From: Mantamonas sphyraenae
Lineage: Eukaryota > CRuMs > Mantamonadidae
Direction: 5' to 3'
Length of the DNA stretch: 64,000 nucleotides
NCBI GenBank assembly: GCA_026936335.1
Contig: JAPMXV010000041.1
Coordinates: forward strand, 100,708-164,707
The notes under the pieces are model-generated. The model ran no database searches and was not told where the DNA came from. It was given only the letters and a program-made list of their open reading frames with translations. This document shows, piece after piece, positions 57,045-64,000 of this stretch (the first letter of the stretch is position 1; each line of letters starts with the position of its first letter). The position numbers were made by a program, and so were the translations under genes.

Positions 57045-59072
57045 ATGAGCAGCAGCAGCAGCAGCAGCAGCAACGACAACGTCGAAGAGACAATCAAAGC
57101 ATCCGACCTTTTCGTAAAGTGTCTGGAGAACGAAGGCGTGGAGTTTGTCTTTGGTCTGCCAGGCGAGGAGAACGCCGATTTCATCATGTCTGTGGAGGCA
57201 AGCGAGCAGATCAAGACCATCATTGTGCGCCATGAGCAGGTGGCCGCATTCATGGCTGATGTGCACGGACGTCTGACTGGCACCTGCGCCGTGTGCTTTG
57301 GGTATGTGTGTGCACTTTGTCCTGTAGCCGGAATTGGGCAAGGTTGCCTTTTCAGCGGAGACTTTGTAGCGAAAAATCCTGACATTTCGTTCGCCCCACG
57401 CCACCAGCACCCTGGGGCCCGGAGCAACCAACCTCCTCACCGGCGTGGCTGACGGCAACATGGACCGCGCGCCCATGATTGTGGTGACTGGCCAGGCAGA
57501 CACGTTGCGTCTGCACAAGGAGTCGCATCAGGCCATGGATGTTGTGTGTGAGTTGCCACCCTTCTGAGCACAATTCCACTGCCGCTGCCACTACCATTCA
57601 TGTGTACAGTCACTGACAGGCATCCATCCATCAACCCTCTTCACAGCCATGTTTGACCCGGTGACAAAGTGGGCCCAGCCTGTGCGTCACCCGAAGAACA
57701 TCCCCGAGATTGTTCGCAAGGCGTTCAAGCTTGCCACCACGGAAAAGCCAGGTGCGTGCCACATCGAGCTCAGCGAAAACATCGCTGGCATGGAAACGGC
57801 GTTCCAGAAGCCCTTGTCTGCGAAAAAGGTGCGTCGTCCGGGCGCCGACGACAAGATTGCCGACCAGGCGTTTGAGCTGCTGCGCAACAGCAAGAAGCCC
57901 GTCATCCTTGCTGGCAACGGATGTGTGCGCAAGCGAGCTTCCAAACAGCTGCGTCTCTTCTGCGAGGCCACAGGGATCCCCGTGATCAACACCTTTATGG
58001 CCAAGGGCTGTGTGGACATGGACGCAGACTACGCCCTCTTCACCGTGGGTCTCCAGCAGAAGGACTACAGCAACTATGTGCTGGACGAAAGTGATTGCAT
58101 CCTGGCCATTGGCTACGACCTGGTGGAGTACCATCCGCGCCTTTGGAACCCCGACTGCGACAAGCGCATCATCCACATCGACTTTCTCGCCGCAGAGGTC
58201 GACCGCCACTACGAGGTTGAGCTGGAGATTGTGGGAGACCTGTCACACAGCCTGTGGCAGCTGAACGAGCGTGTGGCCAAGGTCAAGGCTGGCGAGCTGG
58301 ACTTTGACTTTTCCCTGGCTGCAGAGATGCGCCAGGCTCTCCTGGACGACTTTGCCACCTACAAAGACGACGACACGGCGGTGATCAAGCCGCAAAAGGT
58401 GTTGTGGACGTTCGTCAGGTCATGGGCCCCGAAGACATCCTGCTGAGTGATGTGGGCGCACACAAGATGTGGATTGCTCGCTACTACCAATGCCACGAGC
58501 CAACACCTGCCTCATCAGCAACGGCTTCTGCTCCATGGGTTTTGCCCTGCCCGGTGCCATGGCTGCCAAGCTGCTGTATCCGGAGCGACGTGTGCTGGCC
58601 ATCTGCGGTGACGGTGGCTTCCTCATGAACTCGCAGGACATGGAAACCGCGGTGCGCTACGGCATCAACATCGTGGGTGATGGTGTGGGTCGATGGAGGC
58701 TACAACCTGATCAAGTGGAAGCAGCAGAACCACTTCAAGGGCAAGCATTCCAACCTTGGCTTTGGCAACCCGGACTTTCTCAAGTTTGCCGACGCCTTTG
58801 GCTGGGACGGATACATGGTCGAGCGTAGCACAGACCTGGCCGACACGCTCGAGAAGGCATTGTATGTTGGCAGAGTAGGGAGACAAAGAGATGACGTTCC
58901 TGTTGCCGGCACTCACACACTCCCACCCCCACCCCTCCCCTCCCGCACACACACACACACATACACAACCCACAGCTCCACCAACAAGCCTTCTCTCGTT
59001 GCTCTCAACATCGACTACGGGGAGAACCCGAAGCTGACGGAGCGCCTGGGCAACATTCGGGTGCGCGTGTGA
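57045..59072 (+). CDS. Catabolic-type acetolactate synthase (ThDP enzyme), frameshifted
   Basis: Exons 57045-57301, 57408-57547, 57647-58861 and 58976-59072. The N-terminal ThDP (PYR) domain has FGLPGEENADF, the catalytic Glu in IIVRHEQVAAFMADVHGRLTG, GPGATNLLTGVADGNMDRAP and HKESHQAMDVV. The PP domain has the ThDP/Mg motif AICGDGGFLMNSQDMETAVRYGIN, then NLIKWKQQNHF and LGFGNPDF, and an end ALNIDYGENPKLTERLG as in AlsS. It condenses two pyruvates to acetolactate. The frame changes three times (about 58400, 58495, 58685). The KESHQ/GEEN signatures are of the bacterial AlsS type rather than plant/fungal ILV2, so lateral transfer is possible. Confidence 0.85.
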
Positions 59073-59742
59073 TTCCTCTCCCTACCTGTTGGCAGAGGGA
59101 TGACGATGATGCAACAAATTCCCTCGGCTTGCCCTTCTGCGCATTGGCTCTCTCTTGCTGTCTCTGTTTCTGTTTGGCGTGGATGGAGGTGTACAACTCG
59201 CTCTTGCCGAAGCGCCCTGCACTTGGGGCCCAGCTCAGCATGCTTGCCCGCTCGTCCACTTCCACCGCTTGTGTGAGCTGTGACACAAACTCGGGGTTGC
59301 GAAAGTCCTTGCGCTGCTCGAGTGTGGCATTGAAATCCTGCGGCTTGCTCAGAAACGTTGCGATGCGCTCTTGCAACGCCGGTGCAGCTTCCTCCTCCGG
59401 CACAGGTGGCAGGAATCGGTCGATGAGTTCCTGTTGGTGAGCGCTGGGCACGAATTCGTCACCCAGTGTCTTGTCCAGCGTCGACACGTGTGTCTCGTCG
59501 GGTGGAATCACCTCTCCCGTCTCTTCCTGCTCCTCCTGCGTCTCTGTGTGTGCACTCACGTCGCCTGGCTCCTCAATAGCCGCCTCCACTTCCTCTTCTG
59601 AGTTTCTTTCGCCCTGTGTGTCTCCATTCTCCTTTGGTGGCTCAGACGCCACCTCGGTGTCCATGCGCTCCCCGCCGTCAGGCTCTGCTTCCGAGTCAGA
59701 CGAGTCCTCCGAGCCGTAGCCCTTGAGCATGGAGATGGACAT
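59005..59742 (-). CDS. SAP30BP/HCNGP-like nuclear protein
   Basis: About 245 aa in one exon, starting MSISMLKGYGSEDSSDSEAE. The conserved part is LQERIATFLSK followed by DFNATLEQRKDFRNPEFVSQL, then VEVDERASML, GKSELYTSIHAKQKQRQQ. The HCNGP family has the same order (L-x2-KI, K-x-FRNP, IDE, then a YYE-type helix with K/Q repeats). Human SAP30BP is a splicing and transcription cofactor. The acidic N-terminus (SDSEAEPDGGERMDTEV) also fits. Its stop lies inside the last acetolactate synthase exon on the other strand (68-bp tail overlap). The assignment is by pattern only. Confidence 0.65.
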   Translation of the reverse strand: MSISMLKGYGSEDSSDSEAEPDGGERMDTEVASEPPKENGDTQGERNSEEEVEAAIEEPGDVSAHTETQEEQEETGEVIPPDETHVSTLDKTLGDEFVPSAHQQELIDRFLPPVPEEEAAPALQERIATFLSKPQDFNATLEQRKDFRNPEFVSQLTQAVEVDERASMLSWAPSAGRFGKSELYTSIHAKQKQRQQERANAQKGKPREFVASSSSLCQQVGRGITRAPECCPGAPSASGSPRSRC

Positions 59743-59818
59743 GGTCTGTACACGCGCGACTGCCCTTTGTGCACAACAACTGCGTTTCCACTGCGCACGT
59801 CTGCGCAGAACAATCACC

Positions 59819-60545
59819 ATGTCCCGCCTTCCGCTGCTCCTTTCCATCCTCCTCCTCCTCCTCCTGGCCTCTCTGGCGGAAGCAACGGCGTCCGACGACG
59901 GAAGCAGTGCAGAGGATACACCAACTTCTGACCCGCATGCAGAGGTTGTCCAACTGGCACAGGAAATGGGTCTGCAGCCAGAACAGGTGATTGATCCTGA
60001 CGATCTGAGAGCGCATGCGAGAGCAGGTGGACCAGCAGGGTGATTCCAAGCAATCACAACACTCTGTGGCCGATGTAACTTTGCCCGAGGCATACGTGGC
60101 GGCGTTTGAGATCACCCACCGCAACAAACCAGGCAAAGATCTTGGTCGCGAGTACTTTGACGCTGCAAACGGCGTGCACATGGTGTCTGTGCTGGCTGCC
60201 AGCCACGCTCATGGCACTTCTGCGTCAACGCAGAACACGTGGGTGCACCACTTTGTGCAGCTGGGCAAGAAGCGCGTGCGGCAAACGGCCGAAACCTTTT
60301 GCGCCGAAACGGCTCTGCAGCTGGCACCGTTGGCAGCCAACGTCACCTCAGAACATCCCATCGACGTGCGCAGCGACTCGATGCGACTGCAGTACACCCA
60401 TTTGCAACGTCACAGTCTGCGTCCATCCGACGCGGTCGTGCGCGAGAAACTCGACGCTCATTCGCGGTGTTCCAACGCCCCAAGCTCACTCCATTTGGAT
60501 GCATTGCACGAGTATCTTGCACTGCGTGCTCACGTAGCCCCGTAG
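59819..60545 (+). CDS. Secreted or ER-lumen protein of unknown function (one frameshift)
   Basis: Starts MSRLPLLLSILLLLLLASLA, a clear signal peptide with a likely cleavage after the hydrophobic core (EATASDD). The frame changes between 60015 and 60043, and the second part runs to 60545 (VADVTLPEAYVAAFEITHR, then LDALHEYLALRAHVAP). There is no membrane segment after the signal, no obvious cysteine pattern, and no recognised domain. It is head-to-head with the SAP30BP-like gene, 76 bp apart. Confidence 0.6.
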
Positions 60546-60587
60546 CTTCTTTTTGTACAAAAATTTTCACGTCTCACCGTTCTCACT

Positions 60588-62520
60588 TCACTCGTCGTCA
60601 AACACGCTTCGCAGCGACAGGCCCAATCGCTCCTTGATCTCTTTCTGGGAGAGCATGGGCAGCTCGCGGGCAAGCACAGTGACCACATCTTCCGCTGCAC
60701 TGCTGGCAAGGTTGTGGCCGCAGTTGACGGCACGCTGGTAGGCCTTGACAAATTTGGGCAGGACAAGACGGGTACGTTCAGCGCCCAGAGAGGCACACAG
60801 CAGGGGCAGCTGCTTCCACACGGTTTCCAACAGGTACGGGTAGTGCACAAAAGGCATGTCCAGGTCAGCAATATCCGCCAGGGTGTCGATGTGCTCCATG
60901 GCGGCGTCTGCATACCCATTTGCTGCCACCTCACGCAGCAGATACACGGCTCCATCGGTGCTCTCCCAGGGCTCCTTCTCGCGCGTGAAACCGTGGTCCA
61001 TGCAGCCTGCGCCACGTGCCAGCTTGGGTGCCAACGAGCCGCAGGAAAACATGGGCTGGTCCGAGTGCAGCGCCTTGTCGTTGTCGCGTGCGGCCTTGGA
61101 GCTGCCGGCCACACCAAAAACTGCGTCACATTGTCCAACCCAGCCATGCTGACGCTGTCTTCGGGCTGGTCGTACACAGCACGCAGGAGCTCGTCCAGCA
61201 CAGGACCCACGCGCTCCATGGCCTCATCGCCGTACGCACGCACCACCTTGCCCAAGGACACGGCGCTGTTCTCGCGCACACTCCAGATGTTGTCGCTGAG
61301 GTGAGCAATCCACAGGTGGTAGAGCTCGTCCAGCACCTCGCGCGACTCCTCTTTGCAGGCGGCCACAAAGCTGCCTGTAGCGTTGCAGGCTGCATCGCGT
61401 ACAGGCCAGCTGGCATCGCGGAAGCAATCCAGCAGGGCAGTGAGCATGGTGGGCACATGTGCACGCACTGCATCGGCGTCAATCTTGGTGGCCAGTTCGG
61501 CCATGCAGTGGCAGGCTGCCTCGCGCACCGCATGGTTGTCCTCGCTCAGGTTGGCCATCAGCTCACGCACAGCCACAGACGCATGAAGCGCACCTGGCTC
61601 AGTTGTCATGCCAGGCCGTCTGCAATCAGCCCTGCCAGCAGCTTCCACAAACGATTCCTTTGTGTCGCTGTCCACCACATGGGCATCGTCGCACACGTAA
61701 GTGGCCGATCTCGCGTACAAAGCGGTTGCTGTGCTGTACACTGATCTCCACCAGTCCCAGCATCTGTTCGTCACCTCGCCCCGTGCCTCTGTGTCCAGAC
61801 CGCGCAGGATCGACTGCAGCGCCTTCAGCGACGTCTCCAAACACTTCCAGCCTTCTCGGTATCGTGCATCATGCTCGTTCCAGCACCCTACACTCATGCC
61901 TCACCATAAAACCACGCGGCGACACGCGTCCGCTCAGCGGGCCGTCGGTGCCAAACGTCCCGTCCTGTTCCGCCTTCCAATTTCTGTACCATCCTCCTCC
62001 TCTGGTCACCTCTGCCACACCTCCATGTTGCTTTCGATCGACTCGTACAAGCGCTTTGCATCTGGTTGCAGCAAGTCCACGCCCAGGGTGCGCGCAAGCT
62101 CAAAGCAGGCACTCGCACAACGCGTTGCGCACACGCACCTCTTCATGCTCCAGATACCGTCCACGTAATCCACAACACGCTCCAGCCATTCGATGTCCCG
62201 CTTTCCTTTGTCGTCCAGTGGCACCACGGCCTGTGTAGCGTGCGTGCGGCGCGTGTGAGTCAAATTCCGCAATGCACACGGTTGGAGTACCCGTTCCGGC
62301 CTTTCACTCACCTTGGCTGCATTGAAACCGCTCTGCAGCTGTTCCCACTCGCCGTTGTTGGCCAGCATGCTCAGCACCGCTTCCTGGATCGTTGCCACAT
62401 CCTTTGCGCCTGCTCCTGCTTAGCCACATCCTCTCGGTCGTCGCTTCGCGCTGAGAGCCACTCGAGCCATGATAAGCAGTGTTCCAGCTTGCGTTGAGCC
62501 TTGTCACGCGTCAAATGCAT
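60588..62520 (-). CDS. HEAT-repeat protein (frameshifted)
   Basis: Start 62520 (MHLTRDKAQRKLEHCLSWLE). Helical repeats are clear in the middle: AVREAACHCMAELATKID, SWPVRDAACNATGSFVAAC, IWSVRENSAVSLGKVVRAYGDEAM, each an A-helix/B-helix pair typical of HEAT repeats. The end reads LSQKEIKERLGLSLRSVFDDE. The frame changes at about 62400 (QEQAQ/KDVATIQEA) and 61130 (DNVTQFLV/FGVAGSS), and there is probably an intron near 62250-62330. I cannot place it in a named family. HEAT solenoids are usually scaffolds for protein or RNA binding. Confidence 0.65.
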
Positions 62521-62690
62521 ATGATCGCCAATCACGAAAGATGGCTGTCAATGTCCACGGTGGAAGCGTTCATCGATGTTGCAGTGGTGGAGAATCAGAA
62601 TGGGATCGACTTGCCGTGGTGGGCCAGCGCCGTTGCCGCCACCAAAACAGACCCCCCCACCCTCGCCGGAAAGCCAGCGCAACCGCGACC

Positions 62691-64000
62691 ATGGAAGGAG
62701 AGTATTATGATTTGTCTCGAGACAACCAGCGAGTTAACATGCGCAACGGCGACTTCTACCCGGGACTCGCCACGAGCACAGGTGATGCCGTGCACATGAA
62801 TCACAGCCGCCAAAGCTCAACGGCAACCCAGAAACCGAAAGTGGGTCTCTTGTCCATGGCCGCCCGTTCGCCGACAAGTGGTGGTGACGCCAACACGTGA
62901 TGACGGCAAGGTGGCTTGCCGCGCCTGCACGGTGTGGAGATTCGAATGGCGACTGCGACTTTATTTCGGACCGCACGCATCGCTTCGGTAGGTTTTGTGG
63001 GACATTGCGTCAGCGTCCATCTGAATGTCCTTGCCCTGTTGTCCTGTTGCGTCGTCGTGTGATTTGTTGTGCCTATGCTCTGTACAGGCTCGCGTAGGGC
63101 GCCGGAAGGCGGAAAAACCCTCTCCGCGGCAGAATTCATTCCGCCCTTTTGCGCGCGATGTGGCGTTTCCTGCGCGTCGCAGCGGCACTGACAATGACGA
63201 TGCACGTGGACGCGCAAACACACCCTCTCAGTTGGCACTGAAGCACCGGTCGGACAAGACACAGCACTCGCGGCTGATCCTGTTCTGCGGGTCGCCGATG
63301 AACGTGGAGGCCAAGCCGCTGAAGAAGCTGGCGACAGATCTGCGCAAGGCCGGCGTGGCAGTGGATGTCATCTCCATGGCGAGAACGAACAGAACGACGA
63401 GGTGCTCCAGGAGTTTGTCAACAAGGTGGCAGGCGAGTCGTCCCGCTTCCTGAGTGTGGAGGCGCACAAGGACGTGTGCGACGCTCTCCGCAACGCAAAC
63501 ATGCTCTACGACGTGGACAGCGGCCTGGGCGGGCTCGGAGGAGGCGGAGGTGACATGGGCGGCAAGTGGCATGGATGTGGAGGGACTCTCTGGCGCAGGT
63601 GGAGGCATGCAGTTTGAAGAGTTTTGGCGGCTTCAACCCCAACCTGGATCCGGAAATGGCCGCGGCCATGCAGGAGTCCATCCGCGAGGCACAACAGCGC
63701 GCAGAGGCAGAGGCCACCCAGGCATCTCTGGATGAGGCCAACAACAACAGCAACAGCAACAGCAACAACAACACAGACACAGAGGGCAGCAACAACGACA
63801 CAATGGATGTGGAGGACAAGGCAGATGCAGGCCAAAGCACCACAACCACAACCACAAGCACATCGGGTGGCACGGGCTGAGGACGACGATGAGGAGGACG
63901 ACGAGGAAGAGGACGACGAAGATGACGAGAACGAGGCGATGCAGAGGGCGTTGCAAATGTCGCTTGCTGGCGGGGCGTCCAACTCACACAGCGGCAACAA
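62691..64000 (+). CDS. RPN10: RPN10/PSMD4-like proteasome ubiquitin receptor (heavily frameshifted; 3' end outside window)
   Basis: Pieces in successive frames keep the RPN10 order: ESIMICL, MRNGDFYP, SKVGLLSMA-type PKVGLLSMAARSP, NGDCDFISD, ALKHRSDKTQHSRLILFCGSP, KKLATDLRKAGVAVDVISM, FLSVEAHKDVCDALRNANM, then two ubiquitin-interacting motifs, DPEMAAAMQESIREAQQR (near 63650) and NEAMQRALQMSLAGG (near 63935). RPN10 sits between the 19S base and lid and binds ubiquitin chains through its UIMs. At least six small indels disrupt the reading frame, so this is either a poorly assembled gene or a pseudogene. An N/Q/T-rich linker lies between the UIMs. An intron is likely between about 63020 and 63210. 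Confidence 0.75.

Overview
This is nuclear DNA from a compact, GC-rich unicellular eukaryote. The genes have GT-AG introns, usually one to four each, and no bacterial operons. The gene set includes paxillin, the gamma-tubulin complex subunit GCP5, VPS35, MCM3, PCIF1, PITP, ELMO, a NEK kinase and a slime-mould-type cAMP-receptor-like GPCR. This points to Amorphea (an Obazoa or Amoebozoa protist). I cannot name a species. Many genes sit head-to-head less than 150 bp apart, and introns are often full of (TG)n/(CA)n.

Layout. 0-14.9 kb: LRR-PH-PLAT protein, cAMP-receptor-like GPCR, paxillin-like LIM protein, GCP5-like protein and VPS35. 15.0-23.2 kb: an accessory island. It holds a three-exon 1,861-aa protein with an N-terminal ubiquitin-protease (USP) domain and a C-terminal Fanzor/TnpB-like RuvC nuclease domain, then a 143-bp satellite and a truncated Tc1/mariner transposase. 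23.6-37.1 kb: nucleoside transporter, ELMO protein, TSR2, five tandem two-TM membrane proteins, a 1,183-aa orphan protein and MCM3. 37.2-45.8 kb: a second island with another giant Fanzor-like protein (frameshifted, with a possible protease-like N-terminus) and a nearly intact DD34E Tc1-type transposase. 45.8-64 kb: NAD+ synthetase, PCIF1-like cap methyltransferase, PTH2 with a UIM, NEK kinase, PITP, cytochrome b5, a divergent aldehyde dehydrogenase/acetolactate synthase pair, SAP30BP-like protein, a secreted protein, a HEAT-repeat protein and the proteasome ubiquitin receptor RPN10 (cut by the window end).

The most interesting content is the two islands. In each, a giant RuvC protein lies on the minus strand with a Tc1-type transposase upstream on the same strand. 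In the first, the nuclease is joined in frame to a deubiquitinase-like domain: the three exons sum to exactly 1,862 codons and all catalytic positions of both domains can be seen. I do not know of a described deubiquitinase-Fanzor fusion.

From about 48.4 kb to the right end, most conserved genes carry several one-base frameshifts. Reading frames there should be treated as error-prone assembly unless resequencing shows otherwise.
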